A DNA stretch of 64,000 nucleotides from Nodosilinea nodulosa PCC 7104 (GTDB lineage Bacteria; Cyanobacteriota; Cyanobacteriia; Phormidesmidales; Phormidesmidaceae), in assembly GCF_000309385.1 (NCBI RefSeq), contig NZ_JH976537.1, positions 1 to 64,000 of the forward strand, in the 5' to 3' direction. The notes beneath the pieces are model-generated. The model was not told the origin of the DNA, ran no database searches, and saw only the letters and a list, made by a program, of their open reading frames with translations. Below, in pieces: positions 1-9,936 of the stretch (position 1 is the stretch's first letter; the number at the start of each line of letters is the position of its first letter). The position numbers and the translations under genes were made by a program.

Positions 1-1
1 G

Positions 2-289
2 CGGCTGTTAACGCTGGTGGAGTTTCAGATGCGTCAAGCCTTAGCTGGTCACCAAGAAACCCTCTCAGGGCTATATATCGGTAATCCCAAGCGGGCGACG
101 GCACGTCCGACAGCCGAATTACTGTTGGCCAGTTTTCGCGACATTACTCTAGTCATGGTGAATGCACGAGGGCAGACCTATGCCCATCTGACGGAGCTGA
201 CGCCTTTACAGCAGCAGATCTTAAAGGCTCTCAACTTCCCGGTAAGTATTTACACCCTGCTGGGGCCCGTATCTGACGAACCACCTTAG
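2..289 (+). CDS. Transposase, C-terminal fragment (IS1634-like), 5' end outside window
   Basis: The reading frame is open from the first bases of the window, so only the last ~95 codons are present and the start lies upstream. The segment around residues NPKRATARPTAE and the ending match the C-terminal tail I recall from IS1634-type DDE transposases of cyanobacteria. The DDE catalytic residues would lie upstream and cannot be seen, so whether the element is intact is unknown. A terminator-like hairpin follows at 315-348. No terminal inverted repeat could be identified because the other end is missing. The family call rests on memory of the tail sequence. Confidence 0.7.
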   Translation, partial: RLLTLVEFQMRQALAGHQETLSGLYIGNPKRATARPTAELLLASFRDITLVMVNARGQTYAHLTELTPLQQQILKALNFPVSIYTLLGPVSDEPP

Positions 290-314
290 AAATGAGCGAA
301 CCGGGAGTATTGAT

Positions 315-348
315 TAGGGGGAGCCGCATTGGGGTTCCCTATTTTTTT
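315..348 (+). terminator. Rho-independent terminator-like hairpin after the transposase gene
   Basis: An imperfect stem (TAGGGGGAGCC against GGGGTTCCCTA, two mismatches, loop GCATT) is followed directly by seven Ts at 342-348. It lies 26 bases after the transposase stop and would end that transcript. Confidence 0.55.
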
Positions 349-797
349 GCCCCTCCATTGTCTCAAACCCCTATACCGTATGATGTTGATGGCCCTTGTC
401 ACCCGTTAAGGGACGGCGGTTATCTCCGGTACTCTATTTAGCTTTGGCCGTATAGATTTTCTCCTTAAAAAAAGTCAGGCAGGCAACAATATGTGCTGGA
501 TTTTCAAGTCAGCACTGCTCGACCCAGAAGATCCGGGATGTAGCTCAGGGTGTTGCTGCAAGGCTAGGTATTGCCTGCACAACTTGACTGTAGGGTGCGA
601 TCGTCAAGAAACCGGCAAGACTGCTAGGAGAAGAATTTCAAAAATGTCTAAGTAGCTAACTTTGATTATTAGAAAGGCATCACTGCCTGATGAAATCTAC
701 CATAATGAGCTTTGAAGGTTGTTAGGCGATCGCAAAGACATATTCTACAGCATCGCTTAATTCAATCTATCCATTGATATCTCTACTCAAGCGATCG
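349..797. other. Intergenic region, no gene seen
   Basis: About 450 bases between the transposase terminator and the convergent end of the flippase gene. No convincing ORF, RNA gene or clear repeat was found. It holds scattered HIP1-type GCGATCGC sites. It may contain the remaining end of the insertion sequence, but no inverted repeat can be matched. Confidence 0.5.
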
Positions 798-2213
798 CTA
801 AGCTGCGGCCTTCCTTTTCAAAGATGCTAGTAAACCTTTAGGGATTTTCTGGAGATCGGGGTGCAGCAGAAAAACTAAGCTGTAACTAGCAACAAAGATG
901 GATGTCGAAACTAGAGGCGAATAGAAAATGCTGGCGACTAACGGAGGGATAGCTGCTAAAACTAGCAAAGCAGCATCTTTATAACTAGGAGATCCAAAAA
1001 AGTACTTAAAGGATTTGTGCATAACCCAAAATGCCGGTAAAGCCAATATTTCTGAAAGCCCATACCCCCAGAGTCCCGCTACAGGCAACAGTAGCAGACA
1101 ACTTAACCACAACACGCCCACATACCAAAAATTGCCTATGGCTACCTGTCGGTTATTTCCGACGGTATAAAGTACCGAAGCATGCAGATCAAACAGTGCA
1201 CTGATTAGCGTGCCCAAAGCAATTAAAGGAAAAATGCGAGCACTCAGCAGCCAAGTTTCGCCAAACATTAGCGGAATAATCCAGATTCCAAAGCACGCAA
1301 AAAGAGCACATAGAGGACCTATTAAGAGCGCCTGATAGGCCATACCAGTACTAACAGCTCGGCGAGTAGCTGAGGCATCCTCTACCAATCTGGACATAAC
1401 ACTAATCGACATGCGACGTACAATAAAGCGCAGCATAGACATCTGATCAGCAAAACGATTTGCTATACCAATCAGACCAGCCGCTTCAACACCTAATAAA
1501 CCGCTAACTAGTAAGGGGACACGCAGAGCACGAAAATGTAAAATCCAGTCAGAACTAGAATAGGTTATTCCATAGTGCAGCGCTGGTTTTAGAAATGCCC
1601 AATCCCAACGCCAACGCCAGCCTATAGGATAAAAGTAATTAGCTAACCCTAGCTGTAAAACATACTGAACAGCTGTTCCAAGTATTGGCCCCCAATAACT
1701 CCAGTGAAAGATCACTAAGATGATGGATACAGCGTAATTACCTAGTTGCGCAAATATCTCGATCAAACCAACCTGAGCAAATCGAAGGTCTCGTTCCAGC
1801 ATGGCGATAGAAACCATGCCAACCATATCTAGCCAAACTGCTGGGATTAAGACTCTCAAAGCCTGGGTAACCTCCCCTTGTCCGCTCCAATGGCCTATTA
1901 CGGGAGCGCATGTCCAGAGCAGTGCACAAAGCAAAATACCAAAGGAATTATAAAAAGAAATGACCTGCTGTGGCCCACTTTCTGGCAGGTTAGGTTGTCG
2001 AACTAAATAGGTGTTAAGGCCTAGTCGACAAGTCCAAATTAAAAAGTAAAAAATACCAATGGCGACCGTGGCAATACCGTAATTTTTTGGCCCTAATATT
2101 CTTGCAATCACCAGAACACTGACCAGGGAAAGCAAGGCTGCTAAAATATTTCTAAGAGTTAAATAAATGCCACCCGTGAGCACCTTTGATTTAAGATTTT
2201 CAGAATTAGGCAT
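798..2213 (-). CDS. Polysaccharide flippase, Wzx/MOP superfamily
   Basis: A 471-residue integral membrane protein with about 12 to 14 hydrophobic segments. The N-terminus has the family pattern of a first helix followed by ARILGPKNYG. Such proteins flip undecaprenyl-diphosphate-linked repeat units across the inner membrane for polymerisation. It is the last gene of the minus-strand EPS cluster, about 70 bases downstream of the GT39-like gene. Base composition is AT-richer than in the wza/wzc part of the cluster, as often seen for serotype-specific Wzx genes. Family is secure; the substrate is unknown. Confidence 0.85.
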   Translation of the reverse strand: MPNSENLKSKVLTGGIYLTLRNILAALLSLVSVLVIARILGPKNYGIATVAIGIFYFLIWTCRLGLNTYLVRQPNLPESGPQQVISFYNSFGILLCALLWTCAPVIGHWSGQGEVTQALRVLIPAVWLDMVGMVSIAMLERDLRFAQVGLIEIFAQLGNYAVSIILVIFHWSYWGPILGTAVQYVLQLGLANYFYPIGWRWRWDWAFLKPALHYGITYSSSDWILHFRALRVPLLVSGLLGVEAAGLIGIANRFADQMSMLRFIVRRMSISVMSRLVEDASATRRAVSTGMAYQALLIGPLCALFACFGIWIIPLMFGETWLLSARIFPLIALGTLISALFDLHASVLYTVGNNRQVAIGNFWYVGVLWLSCLLLLPVAGLWGYGLSEILALPAFWVMHKSFKYFFGSPSYKDAALLVLAAIPPLVASIFYSPLVSTSIFVASYSLVFLLHPDLQKIPKGLLASLKRKAAA

Positions 2214-2283
2214 TATTTGGATATTTTTATGAGAGATCTTTAACAGTCAAACTTTTTAACCAGTCAATTAATCAGTCAAGTAA

Positions 2284-3849
2284 TTATCTGGAATATATGA
2301 CTGAATCTATATTGGCATCTTTCTTAGTAAGCTTTAAAAGCTTAGTACCATAAAAAAGCTTATGATCTATGACCTTATAATGATCGCCTATATAGGTGTT
2401 TAAAATTTTAAAACTAGGCTCAAAAACCTCTTGGCCTTTTAAGACTTTGTTGTCTGCCACTAGCCAAATCTCAGCAGTTGCATTCTGCTGAGCACTGCTC
2501 AGGACTACATCGATTTGATCTGGACTTGTTAGCAAAAAGTCATTGATGTTAAAACTTCTATAGTCTATGGGTTTAGGTAAGGGTAAAAGAATATTTTGCC
2601 CTGTGTAATAGTAGCTGAGGGCCATGCTAACTTCTTGGTTATACACCAAAATCGGCTGGCTTTTGCTTTCATGGGCCATGAGATAGTCAGCAACTCGCCG
2701 ATAATCGCCAGGTTTTGCTAAAGGAGTGTAGAGAATACCAATACAGATTAAGCTCAGAGTTAGATTGACTAAAACATAAGCTTTTATCATAGGCCATCGG
2801 TAACGAGAACCTGCGACACACATTCCTATCATTGTCATCAGACTGACTATAAACATGGGACTAGCGTGTCGATAATGCAAGTCTTCTATAACCGCAAAAA
2901 CAACAGAAAACTGTATTAACATAGCTATCATCATTAGCCAAATCAAAGAAATTTGAGGCCGAATTAAACGATAGTTGAGTAGAACAGAACACAGCAATAC
3001 CACAAATAATGCTAATCTTATCCCGGCCCATGTCTGAGGGGTTAGAGCTGGCAGCCCATGCAAGAAAAAACTCCCGAATGATTTCTGGAGGCCTTTAATT
3101 AGGTATGTAAGTATTGTAGGCTGGTCGCTAGCAGTTGATCTTGCAATGTTGTCAGATAGGTTAGATAGTTGATATATGATCATGCCCACAATGGGAAGCG
3201 AAATAATCAGAATTAAGACTGCATGAGATAAGTAGTCTTGCCAAGCTTTAGTCTGTCTAAAGATCAGTAAAATAAGCCCATTAGCAACTAAAATAGAGCC
3301 CAGAAAGTAGTGCGTATAAAGGCTAATACAGGCTACTAGGATAAAAAGCCAGCGATATCTCTGTGCTTTTAGATATCTATCTTCATCCTGGAGATAGCCG
3401 TCATAGAATAACCACAGCAAGACAGTAGATAAAAATATTGAGAATGCGTAGAGACGAATCTCAAGGGCAGCCCAAATTGAAAAAGGATTAACAGCTATTA
3501 GTAGAGGCAATATCAAGGGATTAACGCCAGGCAAATATCGCTTAGACAGGTCGGCGCTAAGATAAATAGCAGCCCCTATTGACAATATAGAAAACAACCT
3601 AGCGAAAAAGATTCCACCAATAATCTTTTGCCATAAAAAAATAAAGATAAAATACAAGGGAGCTTGTTCTTCAAAGATAATAGCTTGCGAGAATGCTCTT
3701 CTCAAAGTGCCACTAGTTGTGTCTAAAGTGTAAGCTTCGTCAAACCAAATGTTTAGCGTGTTTGCCAAGCAAATAGTTGCTACTAGAAAAATTCCCAAAA
3801 TCAATATTAAGCAGCTTTTGGTTTTATTGAATTTTGCTAGTCCGTACAT
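2284..3849 (-). CDS. GT39/ArnT-like membrane glycosyltransferase
   Basis: A 521-residue polytopic protein with roughly 10 to 12 hydrophobic helices and a soluble C-terminal part. The first extracytoplasmic loop carries FDEAYT (about residue 37), the acidic Asp-Glu pair typical of GT-C enzymes of the PMT/ArnT class. These use polyprenyl-phosphate sugars as donors on the periplasmic side. The gene sits between a GT4 gene and the Wzx gene. It is AT-rich, which suggests separate acquisition. It is the only GT-C enzyme here that could use the lipid-linked sugar predicted for the plus-strand operon; that link is inference. Acceptor unknown. Confidence 0.75.
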   Translation of the reverse strand: MYGLAKFNKTKSCLILILGIFLVATICLANTLNIWFDEAYTLDTTSGTLRRAFSQAIIFEEQAPLYFIFIFLWQKIIGGIFFARLFSILSIGAAIYLSADLSKRYLPGVNPLILPLLIAVNPFSIWAALEIRLYAFSIFLSTVLLWLFYDGYLQDEDRYLKAQRYRWLFILVACISLYTHYFLGSILVANGLILLIFRQTKAWQDYLSHAVLILIISLPIVGMIIYQLSNLSDNIARSTASDQPTILTYLIKGLQKSFGSFFLHGLPALTPQTWAGIRLALFVVLLCSVLLNYRLIRPQISLIWLMMIAMLIQFSVVFAVIEDLHYRHASPMFIVSLMTMIGMCVAGSRYRWPMIKAYVLVNLTLSLICIGILYTPLAKPGDYRRVADYLMAHESKSQPILVYNQEVSMALSYYYTGQNILLPLPKPIDYRSFNINDFLLTSPDQIDVVLSSAQQNATAEIWLVADNKVLKGQEVFEPSFKILNTYIGDHYKVIDHKLFYGTKLLKLTKKDANIDSVIYSR

Positions 3850-3902
3850 GGTTAAAATGCTGTAGATTTATTGAGGCAATCAGTCCAAAATTTATCAATA
3901 AC

Positions 3903-5060
3903 CTATTTAACTAAGGCTTCTTCGATTTGTTCACATATATTGCTAGATATAGAGTACCAATTTAATTTTTCTCTTACCTTGAGTCGGCCTTGTTCTGAAA
4001 AATAGTTTAGCCTTTCTTGATTCTGAATTAATGCAATAACGTTTTCTGCCAGACACTCTGAACTGTGCTCAGAAAGGATCAAGCCATTAATATCGTGATC
4101 AACAATTTCTGGCATTCCCCCCACGTTAGAAATGATGGTAGGCAGACCATAGTTCATTGCCTCAACTAATATTTGTCCATAAGGTTCACAGAGAGCCGGG
4201 GCTAATAAAATATCAGCTTCTAAGAAGATTCTTTGCATGGCTAAGGGGTCGGAAACCATACCCATGTTATGAATACCATTTTGATTTATTTTATCTAAAG
4301 AAAGTTCGTGGCCGACAATAATCAATTCGGCCTCTGGAACAGAAGCTTTTATTTTCTGAAAGGCAGGGACTACTAGATCGCCACCTTTCCGCTCAAAGTC
4401 TGAGCCATTAAACAAAATTTTATGACTGCCAAACTTCTTGTGCCCCTTGTATGGATTCAAGAATTGACCAGAGGCTCCAATAGGAAATATTTTATGAGGA
4501 CTTATTCCGTATTCTTCAATAAGCGACTGCTTTACTAGTTGGCTAAATGTAAAAATACAACTAGCTTTTCGATATGCTATTTTTTCGCATTCTTGCCATG
4601 CTTGAAGATCTTCTTTCTTGGAAAAGGGTGCCCATGGGCTCCAAGTTCTATGGGCTAGAGCCATAGTATAGTCTAAATACATCGAGAATGGAAAGTCAGA
4701 ATAATGCCAAGAAGGACAATACATGCCAAACAAATGAAACACGAAGCTTGGTGGCTTCTTCAGCGATCGAACCTTTCTCTCACATTTAATAGATTGCTTT
4801 GTGAAGGTGCTTGCTTGCTTCCTAATGGCGCTTGCTCGACCAGATGTAGAAACAGATAAAGGTACATGGCTAATCACGTCTTTAGCTATTTTCTTTAACC
4901 ATTTTGAATCATAAAGATTGTCAATTGGAACTAGTTGGACATCTTGAGTATGCTCTGCTAACGCTTCAAATAAAAGCGAAAATCTTTTCTGTCTCAAAAA
5001 ATTTAGATCACCTGTTACCGCTATTCTTTCTATCTTTTTTTGAACTGATAATGATGACAT
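3903..5060 (-). CDS. GT4-family glycosyltransferase
   Basis: A 385-residue GT-B protein. The C-terminal half holds the nucleotide-sugar signature: FNGSDFERKGGD, then EPYGQILVEAMNYGLPTI with the E-x7-E pair, then GGMPEIVDHDINGLI. The N-terminal half is less typical. It begins 35 bases downstream of the polymerase gene in the same direction and adds a sugar to the lipid-linked EPS repeat unit. AT-rich like its two downstream neighbours. Donor and linkage cannot be read from the sequence. Confidence 0.82.
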   Translation of the reverse strand: MSSLSVQKKIERIAVTGDLNFLRQKRFSLLFEALAEHTQDVQLVPIDNLYDSKWLKKIAKDVISHVPLSVSTSGRASAIRKQASTFTKQSIKCERKVRSLKKPPSFVFHLFGMYCPSWHYSDFPFSMYLDYTMALAHRTWSPWAPFSKKEDLQAWQECEKIAYRKASCIFTFSQLVKQSLIEEYGISPHKIFPIGASGQFLNPYKGHKKFGSHKILFNGSDFERKGGDLVVPAFQKIKASVPEAELIIVGHELSLDKINQNGIHNMGMVSDPLAMQRIFLEADILLAPALCEPYGQILVEAMNYGLPTIISNVGGMPEIVDHDINGLILSEHSSECLAENVIALIQNQERLNYFSEQGRLKVREKLNWYSISSNICEQIEEALVK

Positions 5061-5095
5061 GGTTAACTCCTAATTTGATTGGCAAATCCGCAAAA

Positions 5096-6517
5096 CTAAG
5101 TAGTTTTACTATCAAGCCAGTCCCAGCTTAAAATAGCAAATAGTGTCCACCAATAATAGAAAAGAGTTGTGTGAGTCCAAATATTTTCGGTGCCCATGCC
5201 GACCATAAGTGCTCCTAAGAACGCCAGCATAATCTGGGCTAATGCGCGGCGAGGATGGTTGGGGGGAGTACAGATAGCTACTCGACCCAGCCAGATTGCT
5301 TGAACTCCAAAAAACATCAAAAATAACCCGAATCCAATGATTCCACCCTCTGCTAAAGATCGGACATACTCGTTGTGGGCGTAGTTCTCAAGTACCGTTA
5401 AATAAGAACTGCTATTCAGTCCGTGCCCCAATAGCGGTGCATCCTGCCAAGCGTCGAGTAAAAAAGTCCATTGGGCAATGCGCCAGTTAAAGCTATTTCC
5501 GTCGTACCACGACAGCAAAACCGAGCGTGACCAGTTAATGTTTGGATTTAGGAGAGGGGTGTCATAGAGGGAAGCAAGCCGTCTGCGGCCAAATTCAGTA
5601 CTAACAAACAGCGCTACAATCACCGTGGCTAATATGCCGCTGCCCACCAGCCGAGAGAAAGTAAGCCGGGGAATCGTCACTAGCAAAATAAAAGTGCCGA
5701 ACATAGCCATGGCACCTAATGCCTTTGTACTTACGAGAAAGAACGCTAGTAATCCCAGCAGCATTAGCCAACCTATCCGCCGAGTGGCGTAGAGTGCTTT
5801 CCAATAAGTTAGCCCTAAGAAAAATAAAACGTAGACGCCGAAAGTATTTGAATGGCCCAGGCTACCGCTGATTCGAGAGTTGGCTTCAAATGCGCCGCCG
5901 CCATCAAAAACTAAAACGCTCGGCAGCAGGTGGGGGGGGAGCAGCAACTGCAGGAAGGCCGTGAACAGCGGTATGACCAGAGCCAAAAACAAGAGTCCCA
6001 TTACGCGCTCGGGCGGCAGCCGATCTTTGAACTGCAAAATCAGCAGATAGCCCAGTACCCACGAGAACAGCCGAATCCATTCGCGCAGGGAAACCGACAG
6101 CAGGGCACTGTCCATGCCAGTCGCTCCCAGGGCCATCAGAACGACCCAAACCCCTTGTAGCCCGGTCCACAGTGCGAAGAAAACCCAAAACCCATCGAGG
6201 TGAACGCGGCGACGGGCCATTAGCAATGTCACGACATAGCCGATCGCTAAGCCATCAATACCCAGGGCAAAGGCCACCGGCAGCTGATAGCCTGAAAATA
6301 GGTCCATGCCGCTGCGCAGAATAAACAGCGCCAGCACGGTGTATTCAAACCGGGTGACTAGACTCAGGCCCAAGCCAAAGACTACGATGCCTACGGCAAT
6401 CATCAGGGGGGAGGCGCTAACCACTAAGCCCACACCCAGACCCACAACCATAGCAATAACGCCTACCAGGAGTGAGCGTTGCCAGGGGAGTGGACCGGAA
6501 GATTCAGAAGCAGTCAT
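5096..6517 (-). CDS. O-antigen ligase / Wzy-type polysaccharide polymerase
   Basis: A 473-residue protein with about 11 to 12 hydrophobic segments and one long periplasmic loop. The loop ends with the pattern LLGHGLNSSSY then AHNEYVRSLAEGGI, typical of the Wzy_C/O-antigen ligase family, where an H-N-x-Y pattern lies near the active site. In a cluster that also has Wzx, Wza and Wzc the likely role is polymerising flipped repeat units at the periplasmic face. Starts 58 bases after the Wza-like gene. GC-rich, unlike the three genes downstream. A ligase role cannot be excluded. Confidence 0.8.
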   Translation of the reverse strand: MTASESSGPLPWQRSLLVGVIAMVVGLGVGLVVSASPLMIAVGIVVFGLGLSLVTRFEYTVLALFILRSGMDLFSGYQLPVAFALGIDGLAIGYVVTLLMARRRVHLDGFWVFFALWTGLQGVWVVLMALGATGMDSALLSVSLREWIRLFSWVLGYLLILQFKDRLPPERVMGLLFLALVIPLFTAFLQLLLPPHLLPSVLVFDGGGAFEANSRISGSLGHSNTFGVYVLFFLGLTYWKALYATRRIGWLMLLGLLAFFLVSTKALGAMAMFGTFILLVTIPRLTFSRLVGSGILATVIVALFVSTEFGRRRLASLYDTPLLNPNINWSRSVLLSWYDGNSFNWRIAQWTFLLDAWQDAPLLGHGLNSSSYLTVLENYAHNEYVRSLAEGGIIGFGLFLMFFGVQAIWLGRVAICTPPNHPRRALAQIMLAFLGALMVGMGTENIWTHTTLFYYWWTLFAILSWDWLDSKTT

Positions 6518-6575
6518 AGGTTGTAGACTCAGGCAGAATGATGACGCGAAGCCCAGATCTGGGCTGGTGAGAGCG

Positions 6576-7748
6576 CTAATTATTGTTGTTGAAAATGTTG
6601 GACAGAGCGCTAAACGGATTCAGCAGGGTGCCTAGAAAGTTGAAGACACCGCCGACGGCGCTAGTGGTGTTGCGGCCAACTAAAATTACGTCTCCCTGAT
6701 AGAGCGGACCTGAGTCTTCGCCAAAGTGGTAGGTCTGCCGAAGCATCTGGCCGTTGGCATCCATCCGCAGCAGCTGAATCTCGTTGAGATTGGCCTCTGT
6801 GGTTGGTCCCCCGGCGGCGGCGACAGCAGCACTCACCCCGCCGGAGGGATCGACTAAAATGTGGCCCGGTTGGCGTACCTCTCCGGCTACGCTTACGGCT
6901 AGCTCGGTGGGGGCAACGGTGGATCTTAAAAACAGCTGCTGCTGCTGGGGTGAGAGCGCTTCGGCTCGAGCCACAACGATCTCGTCGCCATCGGTAATCA
7001 TGGGATCGTCGGCCAGGCTGCCCTGCTGAATAGCGTCCCAGAGGTTGATATTGATTTCAGCTTTATCGGCGCTGGGGGCACCGGCAGCTTGGGGGGCGCT
7101 AGGGCCGCTTTCTGGCGATCGCCGAATTAAGATCCGGCGCAGGTCGGCATTGGGAGTGATGCCCCCGGCCAGGCTGAGGGCGGTGCTGAGGGTGGGGAAG
7201 GAGGCCCCCCCTAGCTCCTCGCGGCTGATCTGATAGATGCCTGGCTTTGAGACCTCGCCAGTGATGCTGATGCGCAGGGGCCGAGTCTCGACGACCACTA
7301 GCCCCACCTGCGGGCGGCGTACGTAGGGGATGAGGGCCGCCGTCAGCACGTCTACGGCCTGCTGGGGCGTCAGCCCGGCTACGTAGAGGCTGCCTACCAG
7401 GGGGAGTTGAAGGGTGCCATCGGCGCTAATGGGCTGCTCCCCTGAGAGATCGGGAAAGCCTACGACGGTGACCTGAATGCGATCGCCCGTCTTCAGAAGT
7501 CCGTAGGGGCGCTGGGTTGCCGCCAGGGCCTGGGGCTGACTCTGGGCGAGAGCGGGGGCAATGCCTATCGGGCCTGGGCCGAGGCCAATGGGCAGAGCCG
7601 CGATCGCCAGCAGCACCCCCGTCCCAGTTCTGCGCCGCCCTGGGGTGCGTTGCTCGCAGTCGATACCGGCCTGGCCCTTGGTTCTAGCGGGGGTGGCAGG
7701 CCACGGCCCCCCCGAGAAGAAACGTTTAAGACTGGATTGGTAGTGCAT
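6576..7748 (-). CDS. Polysaccharide export outer-membrane protein, Wza/SLBB family
   Basis: About 390 residues if it begins at the ATG at 7748; a TTG at 7796 would extend it by 16 residues but overlap wzc by 35 bases, so I prefer the ATG. A hydrophobic signal segment ends at APALAQ. Then follow the Poly_export domain (LLKTGDRIQVTVVGFPDL) and two SLBB-like units (ITGEVSKPGIYQI; SVAGEVRQPGHILV). It would form the outer-membrane or periplasmic EPS channel and work with the Wzc-like protein upstream. The C-terminus is an unusual Asn run (FNNNN). The long polar region before the signal segment makes the true start uncertain. Confidence 0.85.
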   Translation of the reverse strand: MHYQSSLKRFFSGGPWPATPARTKGQAGIDCEQRTPGRRRTGTGVLLAIAALPIGLGPGPIGIAPALAQSQPQALAATQRPYGLLKTGDRIQVTVVGFPDLSGEQPISADGTLQLPLVGSLYVAGLTPQQAVDVLTAALIPYVRRPQVGLVVVETRPLRISITGEVSKPGIYQISREELGGASFPTLSTALSLAGGITPNADLRRILIRRSPESGPSAPQAAGAPSADKAEININLWDAIQQGSLADDPMITDGDEIVVARAEALSPQQQQLFLRSTVAPTELAVSVAGEVRQPGHILVDPSGGVSAAVAAAGGPTTEANLNEIQLLRMDANGQMLRQTYHFGEDSGPLYQGDVILVGRNTTSAVGGVFNFLGTLLNPFSALSNIFNNNN

Positions 7749-7761
7749 AGGGTTTGTCGCG

Positions 7762-9936
7762 CTATCGAGTAGATCTAAGGTGGCTGGCGTAGCCAACCGA
7801 CTCTACGGGGAAGCCCTGGACAGAGGCTTGAGCCTGGGTCGGGTAGCCGGAGAACAGTTCCTCGGGCAGATAGGTTTGGTTGAAAACGACGCCCAGAATG
7901 GAAGTGCCGCTGTTGCGCAGATCGGCGACAGCCTGCTGTAGCTCCCGGCGGCGCGTGTAGCCCGGGCGCACCACCAGGACCAAGCCGTCGGCGTACCGAC
8001 TGAGGGAGACGGCATCGGCGCTGAGGCTCACCACCGGGGTATCGACAAAGGTCCAGGCGTAGCGATCGCGCAGGGTCTCCAGCAGATCCTCGGTGCGAGG
8101 CGATTCTGAGAGGGTGGCCGGATGGCCCTTGACCCGGCCACAGGGCAGCAAAAACAAGTGCTCTAGCAGCGTGGGCTGTATGGCCGTCTCCAGGTCGTGG
8201 CTCTGGGTCACAAGGTCGCCAAAGCCGGGCCTGGTGGCGGCGCCAAAGAACCGGGTGGGAGAGGGCTGGCGCAGATCGGCATCCAGAATGACCGATCGCC
8301 GCGACAGCATGGCGGCGATCGCCCCTAGATAGATGGCCGTAGCCGATTTGCCCTCCCCCGGCGACATGCTGGTAAATACCACGGTGCGACCGGCACCGTC
8401 CAGGCGGCGCTGGCTGCACTGCTGGCTGATCAGGTTGAGCAGCCGCCGGTAGGGTTCCACAAAGACGTCCTCGTCTAGAAAGTCGCGCAGGTGGTAGGGG
8501 CTGAGCAGGCCGACGGGCAGAGGGGGCAGCTGCCCCAACACCGGCAGGTCCAGCAGCGCTTCCACCTCCGCCGGACTGTGCACGGTATCATCCAGCAGTT
8601 CCAGGCCTGCGATCGCGCCACTCGCCAGCAGCAGCCCCGCCACCGTACCGAGCACCAGCACCACCTTGGCATTCGGGCTCACGGGGTCTTTGGGGGGCAC
8701 CGGCGACCCCACAATGCGAACGTTACTAACCAGCTGGGCCTCGGCGATTCGGGCTTCTTCCAGCTTGTCCTGAAGCCGTCGCAGCGTTTCTTCTGCGTCC
8801 GTGCGCCGCCGCACCAGAGCGGCAAGATTTTGCTGCTTTTCGGGCAGCACTCGCACCACCTGGCTCAGGCGATCCTTCTCCTGCTGAACCAGCCCCAGTC
8901 TCTCCACTAGGGCCGACTGCTGAATCCGCCCCAGCAGGTACTGGTTGAGCAGCTCCTGGCTGACCTGACTTTTAGCCTCCTCCGGTGCCCCAGGCACGCC
9001 CCCCAACTGCTGCAAATTTTCGGCGTAGAGGGCCTGTAAATCGTCGCGCTGGTCGTACAGGGCCAGCAGGTCTGGGTGCTGATCGCCCAGCCGCGAGCGG
9101 GCGGCGGCAATTTCTGCCTCGACCTCGGTCAGGCGCTTGGTCAGATCTTGCAGGGTTTCGCTCTGCCCGGTCTGCAGCGCCTGATAGGCCTGGGTTAGCG
9201 TATCGGCTCCGGTGACGTTTTGCAGCAGCCGCTGCTGCTCTTGGTTATCCTGCAAGTCGGCCTGGAGCGAAAACTCTTCGTTTTGCAGATTGCTGAGGGT
9301 ATCGATCAGATTCTTGGTTTGGGCCTCGATGTCAACCAGGCCGTTTTGCTCCTGAAACTGGCGCTCTGCCTCCTCGGCCTGGGCCAGCAGCGTCTCCTGC
9401 TGGGGAATTTTGGTCTCCAGAAAATAGCGCACCGACGACGCTTCCAGGCGAATGGCCGTGATATTTTCCTCAACGCTGCTCTGGGCGATCGCCCTCAGCA
9501 GCTGGGCCGAAAACTCGGGGTCGGTATGCCGATAGCTAATTTCTAGGATGTTGGTAGCGGGCAAAATTTTGACGTTGAGGTTGTGCTGAAGCTCCTCAAT
9601 GGTGGGTACTTCCTCCGGGTTAGGGCCGTCAGAATGGCTAACAGAGTCCAGGGCTGGCCCCAACACCTCCCGCGACATAATCAACTCCGCCTGGGTGGCC
9701 AGGGGGTTAACCCCGATGGGGGTATTGCTGTTGAGCTCCGAGAGAGCCTGGCCCAGGGCTGAAATGCTGGTGTTTTTCTGATCGACCATCAGCCGCACGC
9801 TGGAGGCATATTCCGGCGGCACCAGCAGCAGATACAGCAGCGAGGCCCCCAGGGTTGACGCCAGGGTGGCCGCGCCGACGGGCCAGTGGCGCCGCAGCGA
9901 CGACAGCAGGACGTGGAGTAGGGGTGGTTGTCCCAT
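7762..9936 (-). CDS. Wzc-like polysaccharide co-polymerase with BY-kinase domain
   Basis: 724 residues. An N-terminal Wzz domain with a transmembrane helix near residues 18-35 is followed by a long Gln/Glu/Leu-rich coiled coil (about 170-390). A P-rich segment precedes a second helix (about 425-445), then comes a cytoplasmic ATPase with Walker A SPGEGKSAT, Walker A' VILDADLR and Walker B TFVDTP. Such proteins control EPS chain length and export. The C-terminal tail has only isolated tyrosines, not the dense cluster of classical BY-kinases, so autophosphorylation may be limited. Upstream of and almost adjacent to the wza-like gene. Confidence 0.88.
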   Translation of the reverse strand: MGQPPLLHVLLSSLRRHWPVGAATLASTLGASLLYLLLVPPEYASSVRLMVDQKNTSISALGQALSELNSNTPIGVNPLATQAELIMSREVLGPALDSVSHSDGPNPEEVPTIEELQHNLNVKILPATNILEISYRHTDPEFSAQLLRAIAQSSVEENITAIRLEASSVRYFLETKIPQQETLLAQAEEAERQFQEQNGLVDIEAQTKNLIDTLSNLQNEEFSLQADLQDNQEQQRLLQNVTGADTLTQAYQALQTGQSETLQDLTKRLTEVEAEIAAARSRLGDQHPDLLALYDQRDDLQALYAENLQQLGGVPGAPEEAKSQVSQELLNQYLLGRIQQSALVERLGLVQQEKDRLSQVVRVLPEKQQNLAALVRRRTDAEETLRRLQDKLEEARIAEAQLVSNVRIVGSPVPPKDPVSPNAKVVLVLGTVAGLLLASGAIAGLELLDDTVHSPAEVEALLDLPVLGQLPPLPVGLLSPYHLRDFLDEDVFVEPYRRLLNLISQQCSQRRLDGAGRTVVFTSMSPGEGKSATAIYLGAIAAMLSRRSVILDADLRQPSPTRFFGAATRPGFGDLVTQSHDLETAIQPTLLEHLFLLPCGRVKGHPATLSESPRTEDLLETLRDRYAWTFVDTPVVSLSADAVSLSRYADGLVLVVRPGYTRRRELQQAVADLRNSGTSILGVVFNQTYLPEELFSGYPTQAQASVQGFPVESVGYASHLRSTR

